Below, piece after piece: positions 16,813 to 25,228 of a stretch of DNA of 64,000 nt. The notes beneath the pieces were generated by a model. It did not search any database. It was not told the origin of the DNA and saw only the letters and a list, made by a program, of their open reading frames with translations. Source of the DNA: Niastella vici (lineage in GTDB: Bacteria; Bacteroidota; Bacteroidia; Chitinophagales; Chitinophagaceae); NCBI RefSeq assembly GCF_002077945.1, contig NZ_LVYD01000048.1, positions 124,001 through 188,000 of the forward strand, read 5' to 3'. The position numbers and the translations under genes are program-made. Numbering within the stretch: position 1 is the first letter of the stretch; each line of letters starts with the position of its first letter.

Positions 16813-17522
16813 CAAAATGCATTATCGTAGATGATGAGCGGCCTGCAAGGGACCTGATACGGCTTCACCTTTCGGGCCTGCAGGATTTTGAATTGCTGGA
16901 AACATTCGATAATGCACTGGATGCTTTTAACTTTCTGCAAAGATCAACTGTGGACCTGATATTTTTAGACATCCAGATGCCCCAGGTATCTGGCCTGGAA
17001 CTCATAAAATCATTAAAGATCTGCCCAAAGATCATACTCACCACGGCTTTCAGGGAGCATGCCGCTGAGGCGTTTGACCTGGATGTATTGGATTACCTGA
17101 TAAAACCGGTAATCCGCGAACGTTTTATGAAAGCCATCTCAAAATTCACTTACTACAATAATACAATTCCGGAACAAACAAGAATTCCCAGCAGTTTCGA
17201 TAATGCGTATATCTTTTTAAAAACGGGGAAAGAACAAACCAGGGTCTTTCTTAAAGACATTCTTTATATAGAAGGTTATAAGGATTATATAAAAGTGCAT
17301 ACCCCCAACAGGGTGTTCGTTGCTTTTGAAAGATTAAGCTATATGGAAGAAAAGCTACCCGAAAATAAATTCGCCAGAATTCATAAATCGTACATAGTTT
17401 CGCTCGACGGCATAACCCAATACAATGCCGGGGAAATAAAAATTGCAGAAACTTCCCTGGCCATCGGGCGTATATTTAAGAACAATTTTTTAAAGAAGAT
17501 ACAGGGGTATAAGCGCGGTTAA
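16809..17522 (+). CDS. LytTR-family response regulator
   Basis: 237 residues. Receiver domain 1-115 with the acidic pair VDDERP, phospho-acceptor D54 in LIFLDIQMP, the TTAF switch and K in LIKPV; LytTR DNA-binding domain about 135-237 (DILYIEGYKDYIKVHTPNR, FARIHKSYIVSLDGI, AIGRIFKNNFLKKI). It is the cognate partner of the LytS kinase whose stop codon it overlaps. LytTR proteins bind pairs of short direct repeats about two helical turns apart. No target sites were found next to this operon itself. Confidence 0.94.
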   Translation: MTKCIIVDDERPARDLIRLHLSGLQDFELLETFDNALDAFNFLQRSTVDLIFLDIQMPQVSGLELIKSLKICPKIILTTAFREHAAEAFDLDVLDYLIKPVIRERFMKAISKFTYYNNTIPEQTRIPSSFDNAYIFLKTGKEQTRVFLKDILYIEGYKDYIKVHTPNRVFVAFERLSYMEEKLPENKFARIHKSYIVSLDGITQYNAGEIKIAETSLAIGRIFKNNFLKKIQGYKRG

Positions 17523-17613
17523 CGGATGCAGCTTGTTTCCTGTACAAATATTTCGATCCGCTTCAGGTGAATTTTAATATTCTGATCATCGCCCGTTCAT
17601 ATTCTTATTTCAT

Positions 17614-18258
17614 TCATTGTTTACTCAACAAAGTTCCATTATGATCTATCACCATAGCAGGCCTGCGCAGGCTGATATGAGTGGGTAATTCCTCGAATTG
17701 ATAAATTTCGTTTTCACCGGCGGCTGATAAATTAGCCATTTCCACCCGGCCCAGATCAACGCCGTAAGAATGTTCGCCCAACAGGTTATACATAGCGTCA
17801 TAAGCCAGGAGCAAAAATTGACGGTTGTTTTCTTCGGTGCACAGGGGGTGGTAGATTATAATATCTGTATCGGCAGGTTCGTCACTGGCAAAAGAAAAAC
17901 TGAACTCGCTGGGATGGATACCTGCTTTCTCAATAGGCTTTTCCAACATAAAATCAACCGGCATGGGTTCTTCCAGGGAAATGATCGTCCAACCGGGTAT
18001 TTCAGGTGCTTTGGCTACGAATGCTTCCACTTTCTCAAAAAACATCGCCCTGCCATTTACAGTGACGGTTAATTTCGCGACTCCATTATCAGGCAATGTT
18101 ATACTGAACCCAAAGTATCTGAAACATACCCGTAAATGCGCCGTCAATTCATTCATCCAGTAACCAGCTTCTTTTTTCGTCTTTTTCTTCAGTTCCAGGT
18201 ATTCTTTATTATTACGTTTGAACCATTCCCAGAAATGGCTCTTTGGTAACTTGCTCAT
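17614..18258 (-). CDS. Conserved-looking cytoplasmic protein of unknown function
   Basis: 214 residues, no signal peptide and no TM. The N-terminus SHFWEWFKRNNKEYLELKKKTKKE is helical and charged; the rest is mixed alpha/beta with LEEPMPVDFMLEKPIEKA, DIIIYHPLCTEENNRQFLLLAYDAMYNLLGE and a final ISLRRPAMVIDHNGTLLSKQ. I do not recognise a named family. Codon use and composition match its neighbours. It is convergent with the LytTR regulator and sits 72 bp downstream of the next gene's stop on the same strand, with a terminator between, so it is probably transcribed alone. Confidence 0.75.
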   Translation of the reverse strand: MSKLPKSHFWEWFKRNNKEYLELKKKTKKEAGYWMNELTAHLRVCFRYFGFSITLPDNGVAKLTVTVNGRAMFFEKVEAFVAKAPEIPGWTIISLEEPMPVDFMLEKPIEKAGIHPSEFSFSFASDEPADTDIIIYHPLCTEENNRQFLLLAYDAMYNLLGEHSYGVDLGRVEMANLSAAGENEIYQFEELPTHISLRRPAMVIDHNGTLLSKQ

Positions 18259-18280
18259 ACAACTCGTTTGTAATTAATCA

Positions 18281-18319
18281 AAAAGGAAAGGTGCCCCGGT
18301 TTACCCCGGGACACCTTCC
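18281..18319 (-). terminator. Terminator downstream of the 18331-18900 gene
   Basis: Read leftward, GGAAGGTGTCCCGG pairs with CCGGGGCACCTTTCC across a short loop, followed by TTTTT. One or two mismatches only. It separates two leftward genes. Confidence 0.8.
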
Positions 18320-18330
18320 TGGTAAACACC

Positions 18331-18900
18331 TTACAAAGATACTACCAATATTCCTTCATTTCCCGGAACATCAGTGGCTATGGCTTTGATCTTGCTACCA
18401 GCCAGTCCGTTGTTTACCTGCGTGGCGGTGTAGGTGAAATCAACACCATTGAAGCTAAGTTCAGCATTACCTTCTTCCAGTAGCTTGCCATCGGCAGCAT
18501 ATATTTCTACCCGTACACTCACTACGCGGAAATCATCAATTGCCAGGCCAACGATTTTGTCGCCGGCTTTGCCTTTGTAATTACGCGTATTGATGTTTTT
18601 AATAACAGGCGGAGATATATAATCTTCCAATGCCCTGCTATACACGTTTTGCCTGGGTTTCAGCACAGCTGCATAAGCTTCCGCCATGCTTCTGTCCGGA
18701 TTTCGAATAATTCCCCGTGCATATCGTGATGCGATCAGGAATTTTTCCTGTGTTTCGGCCTGTTCAGGTGTTGGTTTCCCTTTCCTGCGTTTAGGCGCTT
18801 TAGCAACTACTGTTTTACCATCCCACTCGCGAAAAACGAGTTCTTTTCCGAGTGTTCCGCTGAATTTGCCTGTTACCAGACTATTGTTTGAATGTGCCAT
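18331..18900 (-). CDS. Conserved Bacteroidota-type protein of unknown function
   Basis: 189 residues from the ATG at 18900; a longer frame reaching 19044 has no good start and poor composition, so the internal start MAHSNNSLVTGKFSGTLGKE was chosen. The beginning resembles the small Bacteroidota proteins that open with a 'GTLG..VFR..DGKTVV' beta motif, followed by a basic segment (AKAPKRRKGKPTPEQAETQEKF) and a C-terminal beta-rich half (IVGLAIDDFRVVSVRVEIYA...). It could be a structural or nucleic-acid-associated protein; no function can be given. Three phased ATGTGACG repeats lie 160-211 bp upstream and may control it. Confidence 0.7.
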   Translation of the reverse strand: MAHSNNSLVTGKFSGTLGKELVFREWDGKTVVAKAPKRRKGKPTPEQAETQEKFLIASRYARGIIRNPDRSMAEAYAAVLKPRQNVYSRALEDYISPPVIKNINTRNYKGKAGDKIVGLAIDDFRVVSVRVEIYAADGKLLEEGNAELSFNGVDFTYTATQVNNGLAGSKIKAIATDVPGNEGILVVSL

Positions 18901-19511
18901 GATTATTAAATTTAAAAAGTGATTGAATAATGATACCGTATCAACCGCCGCCAGGGAGAGGGCTAACAGGTTCGCTCTTCCTGTTATCCCTGAGCGAAAC
19001 TCCGTTGGCTGCGACTGATGACACAAATGTATATCAGTGATCAACGCACATTTTCAAAAATGTGACGATGTTTTGGTATTGATGTGACGGTCTTCGCTTA
19101 TTGATGTGACGTTTGGTAATTTCTCCTCGAAAGCAGTTCGTTTTTAGGGACGGGAGTAGGAAAACGGTGTGACGAACTGTAGCTGTCGTGGGATGTTTGG
19201 TAGTGCTTCGTCAATTCGTCCTCTTAGCCTCCTCGAAATCACATTTATTCTCCTTATGTGAAACCTCGAATTTACCTCGCGTTGACCTCAAAATCCGAGG
19301 ACCTGCCCCCGGCTTCTCCTCTTTGGGTCCCCGGAATCCGAGGAAGCAAAGAGGACCCATAGTGAAAAAGCTGTGGTATCATCAAGGTGTCATCGAGTTA
19401 GCATCCGGGCTACAATCCAGACCAGGCGTACATCTTACACATCCAAGTATATATAATCTTTGAAGCATTTTCTTTACATTGTAATCATTTCTAACGCTAA
19501 CTTTATTCACT
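18901..19511. other. 611-bp divergent intergenic region
   Basis: It separates the leftward unknown gene (start 18900) from the rightward lone LytTR gene (start 19512). It holds the three 22-bp-spaced ATGTGACG repeats (separate entry), a fourth variant GTGTGACG at 19167-19174, and a GC-rich stretch at about 19290-19365 where short words such as GGGTCC, AAAGAGG and CCGAGG recur in both orientations. A 91-codon open frame there is basic and unstructured in look and is not called as a gene. Confidence 0.6.
19060..19111. promoter_or_regulatory. Three ATGTGACG direct repeats at exact 22-bp spacing, candidate LytTR sites
   Basis: ATGTGACG occurs at 19060-19067, 19082-19089 and 19104-19111, that is, every 22 bp; copies two and three share the longer ATTGATGTGACG. 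LytTR domains are known to bind direct repeats of about 9 bp separated by 12-13 bp, giving a 21-22 bp period. A lone LytTR protein gene starts 400 bp to the right. Autoregulation or control of the 18331-18900 gene is inferred. Confidence 0.55.
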
Positions 19512-19832
19512 ATGTCGAAGCCTTTTTTTGTGTGGAAAAATAAAGTATTGAAGAGTGTGAGCCCTGAAGATGTGATGTGCCTTGAAACAGAAGGGAATTA
19601 TACCAAGATCATTCTTTCAAATAAAAGTTATTACCACGTGCGTTCGAGCTTATCGGCTGCATTAAAAAAACTTCCTCCCGACATGTTCATCAAAACACAT
19701 CGCTCGTATGCAGCTTCCATTCATTTTATTGATGACGTAGCCAGAGATCATTTAGTAGTTGGCGGGGAATCAATTCCCATTTCCCGGCAATATTACAAGC
19801 CCGTGATCAGGCAGTTGAATATTATTGAGTGA
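19512..19832 (+). CDS. Stand-alone LytTR DNA-binding regulator
   Basis: 106 residues making up one LytTR domain with no receiver or membrane part: SPEDVMCLETEGNYTKIILSN, YYHVRSSLSAALKKLP, FIKTHRSYAASIHFIDDV and IPISRQYYKPVIRQL are the family's conserved blocks. Single-domain LytTR proteins are common in Bacteroidota. Without a receiver it may act constitutively or be controlled by abundance. The 22-bp phased repeats upstream are a natural target. The next gene in the same direction begins 226 bp on and is AT-rich. Confidence 0.9.
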   Translation: MSKPFFVWKNKVLKSVSPEDVMCLETEGNYTKIILSNKSYYHVRSSLSAALKKLPPDMFIKTHRSYAASIHFIDDVARDHLVVGGESIPISRQYYKPVIRQLNIIE

Positions 19833-20058
19833 GGAGATAAAGCCAGGAATTTTGAAAAAGGATTAATATTATTACCTTTATATTTTATCCTGTACTTACC
19901 TCTTGAGTATTAAACAAAAGTGCCCCAACCAAAGTATTTGACATTCCTTTATTTATTGATATGCTGGTTCTTTGAATGATTTCATTCAATGCCAGGTAAA
20001 AAGATATTAATCCAGGCATTTCCAAGGCAGGGTATTTATTCAATTTAAAAGTTCGACA

Positions 20059-22749
20059 ATGGTTTCTATTCATTTAAGTCAATTAAAACTTTATAAAAAA
20101 TTATTAGAAAAAGTCACCAATGATCCTGTAGCAGGAGTTTTAAATGGATTAATAATTTCACTTTCCGGCGATGCCCATGAATTATTGGGTTTCATCCGAA
20201 ATAAATTTCCGTCATACACAGGACACGACCTGCAACATTCCTGGCGAATCATTAAACGCCTGGAAGACGTAATTTCAGAAGAAGCAATTGAAAATTTAAC
20301 TCCTATTGAAATATTTTCCCTGATAATAGCTGCCGCATTTCATGATGTCGGTATGATAGCAGACGGGCTATCGCAAGATGAATTACGAAAGAAGCACCAC
20401 ATAAAATCGGATGATTTTTTAAATGAATTTCTAACTCATCGGATGGCAAATATCAGCGAATATCTCAATAGATTGACTCCCTGTATTGGATTTATTGCCA
20501 GATCTCATGGAATGACATGGGAAGAAATGACCTCGCATGAATTTTTTCGCAGAACTGAAAGAATTTTTGAACAACAATTAAGGGTCAGGGTACTTTCTAT
20601 TTTATTACGTATTGGGGACCTGCTTGATCTGGATTCCGACAGAAGTTGTGATCCATTAAGAAGATATGCTCCATCCTACTTTCAGGATAGAACATCGGAT
20701 ATACATCACAATCGACATAAAAATGTCGCCCATTTGCTCCTCACGCCAGAAAATATAGAAATTGAAGTCATTTCACACACAAAAGAAGAGCATACCATCT
20801 GGACTGAATGGCTAGGGTACCTAAAGCAAGATATTCTACATGCCAACACATATGTATTTAAAGGGGAATTAAATAAATTCCAGCTACCAAAAGTAATTGA
20901 TAAAATTATCCGTGACGAAAAAGCAACTTATGAATTATGGCCGTTAAGATTTGAAATTGACGAAAAAGGAAAAATCTGGGATGTAATTTCTCAATCCATC
21001 TATACAAGCAAATTTGATTTTTTACGAGAATTAATACAAAACAGCATAGATGCCTGTTTGAGGTGGATATATATTCATCCTGATGGCAATGTTAGTGGCT
21101 GCAATCCTAAATTCTGGCAGTTGCAAGATTATGAACCACATGTCTGTATCTCTTTTTCTGAGTTAAAAAATGAGTTAGTGGTTTCAGATAATGGAGTTGG
21201 AATGGATAAATATGCATTAAAACATTTCCTTTTTAATGTGGCTAGTTCGGGATACAAAAAAGAAGCAGAAAACAGAAACATTCCATTTCCTTCGATCGCA
21301 AAGTTTGGAATCGGTTTTGTTTCATGCCTTGTTAGAGCCGATAAAATTATAGTCAAAACCCAGTCCCGGGAAAATAATAAAGAAGGCGGCAGGGATGTGA
21401 CTTTAAAAACAGAAGCGTTGGATGCATACTCCGAAATAGTTGATTGTGCGTTTGGGACACAAGTGAAATTGTATTTGAAGAAATCAACCACATATAATGA
21501 CATACTAAATTATATCTATAAAAATTATTACAGCCCTTCTGTAAAAATTTTCATTTATAATGAAGACTATCTGAAGAAATTAATTGAAATATTGAATACC
21601 ATTTCATTTAAGGGAAAATCATATGACCTTAAGTACTATCAAAAACCTGAAAACATTGAAAAGCTTATACAAAATACTGATTATAAGGAATTGGAGGATA
21701 TGCTAAAATCTAGAAAATCCGAAAATTTAAATAATTTGAATAAAATATTCAACTTTTATGGATATATAAAACCGATCACAGAACCAATCAAAACCAGACT
21801 TATGAATCCAGTCTTTTTACGCCTGGATAATAATTTTGAGATAGCGGGATCTTCCCCAAATCTTATTGGAAAGAGTAACAAAAATCAAGTATCATTACTA
21901 TTTATACCTGTCTTTTTTCAGGACAATGAACTTGGTATCGAATGGAATTCCATACATATCTTTATCATTAATCGAAAATCACATGAAAAAACACTTTTTC
22001 GCTATATCACTTCGGCTGACAGGGAAAATGATAGCATTCTGATCTTAACCAGAAGTGAATATGAAGATGAGGCCGAACAGATCCAGGAAGATTATGATGA
22101 TAATGAAAGTGAAGCCTACCTCGATTTTGGCCATGAAGATACCACTGAATATACTCTTCCTTTTAACCAGCCCCCAAAAAATAAACGAAAACCCGATGTT
22201 TTCAAAATTGATTCAAATATTGAAAGAATATCCGAGAAACTTCATGGGATTGTCACTTCCGAATCTGATGGCGAATCCGAAAAACCTTACGATTTTGTAC
22301 CTGGTTTCAAACAAAATGAAGAAAATAAACAAAAGGCAAGTAACTATGTTTCACGAACAGACAAAATAATTGGGGACATAGACAACATGTTTAGAAATTT
22401 ACTGACAGGAGATGTTTTCCAGGATGGGATAAAATTACCCATAAAAGCCAGTTCTATAGCCCCTATTGGAGCAACACATGCCAGATGTTGTTTATTTGGT
22501 AATTCGCGCTTTGATTTAAACGTGACCCGCAATTTTATCAATGAGTCGCACGCATTGCTTGGCAACTGGATGTCAGCTGCGGGAAAAAAAATACAAAAAA
22601 AGATTCTCTCCAAAGTGAATTCTGTCTTTGAGATGAATGATATAAAATATTCTCCACGCGATTTCATAATGGAAAAAAGCTACCCTGATCCGGATATCAT
22701 TCATGAATATTCAACAATATTGCTTAAGTCAATTTTGGAAAAGTTTTAA
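20059..22749 (+). CDS. HD-domain / Hsp90-like (GHKL) ATPase fusion protein
   Basis: 896 residues, soluble. Residues 40-190 form an HD-type metal-dependent domain: H56/H60 in TGHDLQHSW, the H95-D96 pair in AAAFHDVGM, a later His in ARSHGMTWEE, and RIGDLLDLDSDR near 186. Residues about 290-480 form a GHKL ATPase of the Hsp90/MORC kind: FLRELIQNSIDAC (E324, N328), DNGVGM (D377) and KFGIGFVS (G417/G419). The rest is a long, Lys/Asn-rich part with an acidic linker near 670-700. This pairing suggests an ATP-driven protein that controls an HD phosphohydrolase. The gene is clearly more AT-rich than its neighbours, as if acquired. A conflict or stress role is possible but not shown. Confidence 0.85.
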   Translation: MVSIHLSQLKLYKKLLEKVTNDPVAGVLNGLIISLSGDAHELLGFIRNKFPSYTGHDLQHSWRIIKRLEDVISEEAIENLTPIEIFSLIIAAAFHDVGMIADGLSQDELRKKHHIKSDDFLNEFLTHRMANISEYLNRLTPCIGFIARSHGMTWEEMTSHEFFRRTERIFEQQLRVRVLSILLRIGDLLDLDSDRSCDPLRRYAPSYFQDRTSDIHHNRHKNVAHLLLTPENIEIEVISHTKEEHTIWTEWLGYLKQDILHANTYVFKGELNKFQLPKVIDKIIRDEKATYELWPLRFEIDEKGKIWDVISQSIYTSKFDFLRELIQNSIDACLRWIYIHPDGNVSGCNPKFWQLQDYEPHVCISFSELKNELVVSDNGVGMDKYALKHFLFNVASSGYKKEAENRNIPFPSIAKFGIGFVSCLVRADKIIVKTQSRENNKEGGRDVTLKTEALDAYSEIVDCAFGTQVKLYLKKSTTYNDILNYIYKNYYSPSVKIFIYNEDYLKKLIEILNTISFKGKSYDLKYYQKPENIEKLIQNTDYKELEDMLKSRKSENLNNLNKIFNFYGYIKPITEPIKTRLMNPVFLRLDNNFEIAGSSPNLIGKSNKNQVSLLFIPVFFQDNELGIEWNSIHIFIINRKSHEKTLFRYITSADRENDSILILTRSEYEDEAEQIQEDYDDNESEAYLDFGHEDTTEYTLPFNQPPKNKRKPDVFKIDSNIERISEKLHGIVTSESDGESEKPYDFVPGFKQNEENKQKASNYVSRTDKIIGDIDNMFRNLLTGDVFQDGIKLPIKASSIAPIGATHARCCLFGNSRFDLNVTRNFINESHALLGNWMSAAGKKIQKKILSKVNSVFEMNDIKYSPRDFIMEKSYPDPDIIHEYSTILLKSILEKF

Positions 22750-22868
22750 TTCAGTTTGCATTTGCATACGCACCAATTACATTTCAGGCTTTTATTATAG
22801 CATTTCATTCATCCGTTTCAAGCCAGAAAACACAGGCCAATTAGTTTCGCAGCATTAATACTACAAAC

Positions 22869-24179
22869 ATGCTACGAAAATTGAATCTCCTTTTTTCTGC
22901 CACCCTGTTTTTCGCAATACTGTTTTTGAATAGTTGTAAAAAGGAAAGCCCCGGTATACAATCACCAGAAGAACCCGTAACGCCTTTTCCCACTGCAATA
23001 GGAAAACCAGTTGGCAACGCATCCATAAAAGAAATAGGCGCAGGCGGCGGCTCAATTACTTCGCCCGACGGCAGGATCACGGTAGCTATTCCTGCCGGTG
23101 CTTTAAGCAATAATACTTCTATTACCATTCAACCCATAGAAAACACTACCCCATTAGGCATTGGGTTGTCATACGACTTTCTTCCCAACGGACAACAGTT
23201 TGCAAAACCTGTCACCGTAACACTTCATTATACCAATGAAGAGCTGGCTGGCACCTCTGCCGCCCTGCTTGAGTTTGGAACGCAGAACGCTCAAAATGTA
23301 TGGCAGGGATCAGGCAATTTGCAGGTGAATACTACCGCTCAAACTGTTTCTGCTACCATCAAACATTTCAGCCGGTGGTCATTTTACGCCACTTTCAAAC
23401 TATTACCCAGCGAAAAAACATTGCTGGTAAATCAAACTGCTTTATTACAGGTAATGAAGCTGCCTTACAGCGAAGACCCCGACCCCAACAATGTGCAGGA
23501 ACTCCTTCACGTACTTGGCGAGCCAACAATTGTGGCCGCAGACAAGGTAAGTAACTGGACTGTGAACGCACAGGCAAGCGCTGCCGGAAACAGTAATGGG
23601 TGGTTAACAGGTTCAGCAACCAATGAAAAACAATACCATGCACCGGCCAACGTGCCAGCCAACAATCCCGTAGCAGTAAGCGCCAACATTAATACCGGCA
23701 AAGGCACTATAACCCTGGTTTCGAACATCACCGTACAAAAAGAAACGTCGTTTGAATTTAGCTGTGATGGGCAAAGCTATAAGAATCTCGAAGGAACTGT
23801 AAGTGCCTCTACAACTGCAGGAACATTTTATCTTTTTATGCTATCAAAAGAAATCACCGGCGATAAAGTGCCCAGTCTTGTATTGACCATGGGCGAAGGA
23901 TTTAAAGGAGCGGGCAGTTATTCTTTTGGCGAGAAGAACCTGGTGGCCTGTACGGTTACAACCTCTCCTTATGAATGGAAGACAGAATACTTTGAAGAAG
24001 GCACTGTGATGCCCCGCTTTGGAAATGGAACAGTGAATATTACAACCTGGGGCAAGGTGGGTGAATTAGTGACCGGGACTATTTCAGGCACCCTGCATTA
24101 TCAAAAAACAGTTGGCAATATCACCGAACACAGAACAGCTGCCGTAAACGCCCAATTCTCCTATATCAGGAATGAGTAA
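22869..24179 (+). CDS. Surface lipoprotein with ZU5-like domain
   Basis: 436 residues. Lipoprotein signal with lipobox LNSC (Cys23) followed by KK. Residues 55-110 (IGAGGGSITSPDGRITVAIP, AGALSNNTSITIQPI) match the ZU5-type beta domain often found in Bacteroidota lipoproteins, followed by TVTLHYTNEELAGTSAALLEF and a beta-rich C-terminus with SFEFSCDGQSYKNLEG and a hydrophilic barrel-like end. It is probably exposed in the outer membrane; no enzymatic motif is visible. It is 119 bp downstream of the HD-GHKL gene but returns to the local base composition. Confidence 0.8.
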   Translation: MLRKLNLLFSATLFFAILFLNSCKKESPGIQSPEEPVTPFPTAIGKPVGNASIKEIGAGGGSITSPDGRITVAIPAGALSNNTSITIQPIENTTPLGIGLSYDFLPNGQQFAKPVTVTLHYTNEELAGTSAALLEFGTQNAQNVWQGSGNLQVNTTAQTVSATIKHFSRWSFYATFKLLPSEKTLLVNQTALLQVMKLPYSEDPDPNNVQELLHVLGEPTIVAADKVSNWTVNAQASAAGNSNGWLTGSATNEKQYHAPANVPANNPVAVSANINTGKGTITLVSNITVQKETSFEFSCDGQSYKNLEGTVSASTTAGTFYLFMLSKEITGDKVPSLVLTMGEGFKGAGSYSFGEKNLVACTVTTSPYEWKTEYFEEGTVMPRFGNGTVNITTWGKVGELVTGTISGTLHYQKTVGNITEHRTAAVNAQFSYIRNE

Positions 24180-24241
24180 AGGAATGCATGGGTAACTAAC
24201 AAAAAGAATTATATTTACTTTCTGTTATTAAACCCTGCAAC

Positions 24242-25228
24242 GTGAACATACCTTTATTTGAACGACTGCACAAAGAAGGCCTGATTTCAGACGCGTCGCT
24301 TGAACAAGTAAAGCAACGCGAAAATTCAAGCCTTTTTTCAGTGCATTGGGAACTAAAAACGATCTTATATCTCGGCATTCTTCTGCTTACCGGGGGATTG
24401 GGTATTTTGATCTATAAAAATATCGATACGATCGGCCACCAGGCCATACTCACCGCAATAGGACTTTTATGCGTAGGATGCTTTTATTATTGTGAACGTA
24501 AAAAGCTCCCCTTTGCCACCACCAGGGTACCGGCGCCTAATTCATTTTTTGATTATATTCTCCTGCTGGGCTGCCTTACCCTCATCACTTTTATAACCTA
24601 CCTGCAGGTGCAGTACACCGCTTTCGGCAACGCGTATGGGCTGGCGACGTTCATCCCCATGGTCATTTTATTTTTCTGTGCCTATTATTTCGACCATCTG
24701 GGTGTTTTAAGCATGGCGATAACCAATTTGGCCGCCTGGATGGGTATAGCCATTACCCCCCTCAGCATATTGCAGGCAAACGATTTTGACAATTCGAAGA
24801 TCATTTTTGCGGGGTTATTATTAGGTGTTGCGTTGAATGCGATAGCCTGGGCCAGCAAACAGCGGAATATAAAAGCGCATTTTGGCTTTACGTACATCAA
24901 CTTTGGCATGAATATCCTGTTCATTGCCTGTTTGGCCGGCATGTTCCACTTTTCAGCATATTACGTGCTTTGGCTTTTACCCCTTGCTGGTATTGTATTC
25001 TATTTCTATAAGAGATCGCTCGCTACTGCTTCTTTTTATTTTCTGCTAATGTTAACGTTGTATGGATATATAGGCCTCAGTTATGTGATAATACGATTGA
25101 TACTATCTACAGATCTGGATCTGGGAACAGTTTGCGTTGCTTTAATGTATCTCATTTTATCAGGTATAGGAGTGGTCGTATTTCTGATCAGGATGAACAA
25201 AAAACTGAAGCACAATGATAGCATATAA
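24242..25228 (+). CDS. DUF2157-type multi-spanning membrane protein
   Basis: 328 residues from a GTG start at 24242, the first start that keeps the cytosolic head PLFERLHKEGLISDASLEQVKQRE. That head followed by about 10 TM helices (KTILYLGILLLTGGLGILIYKNID...) is typical of DUF2157 proteins. The last 14 bp overlap the next gene, so the two are translated together and probably form a complex. The function of the family is unknown. Confidence 0.75.
   Translation: MNIPLFERLHKEGLISDASLEQVKQRENSSLFSVHWELKTILYLGILLLTGGLGILIYKNIDTIGHQAILTAIGLLCVGCFYYCERKKLPFATTRVPAPNSFFDYILLLGCLTLITFITYLQVQYTAFGNAYGLATFIPMVILFFCAYYFDHLGVLSMAITNLAAWMGIAITPLSILQANDFDNSKIIFAGLLLGVALNAIAWASKQRNIKAHFGFTYINFGMNILFIACLAGMFHFSAYYVLWLLPLAGIVFYFYKRSLATASFYFLLMLTLYGYIGLSYVIIRLILSTDLDLGTVCVALMYLILSGIGVVVFLIRMNKKLKHNDSI

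Noticed and set aside
18901-19044. N-terminal extension of the 18331-18900 gene
   Set aside because: The extra residues have poor composition and no proper start; the internal ATG at 18900 gives a compact, family-like beginning.
19188-19463. 91-codon + strand frame in the divergent region
   Set aside because: Pro/Arg/Ser-rich text without protein character, no homologous feel, and it lies over GC-rich repeated words.
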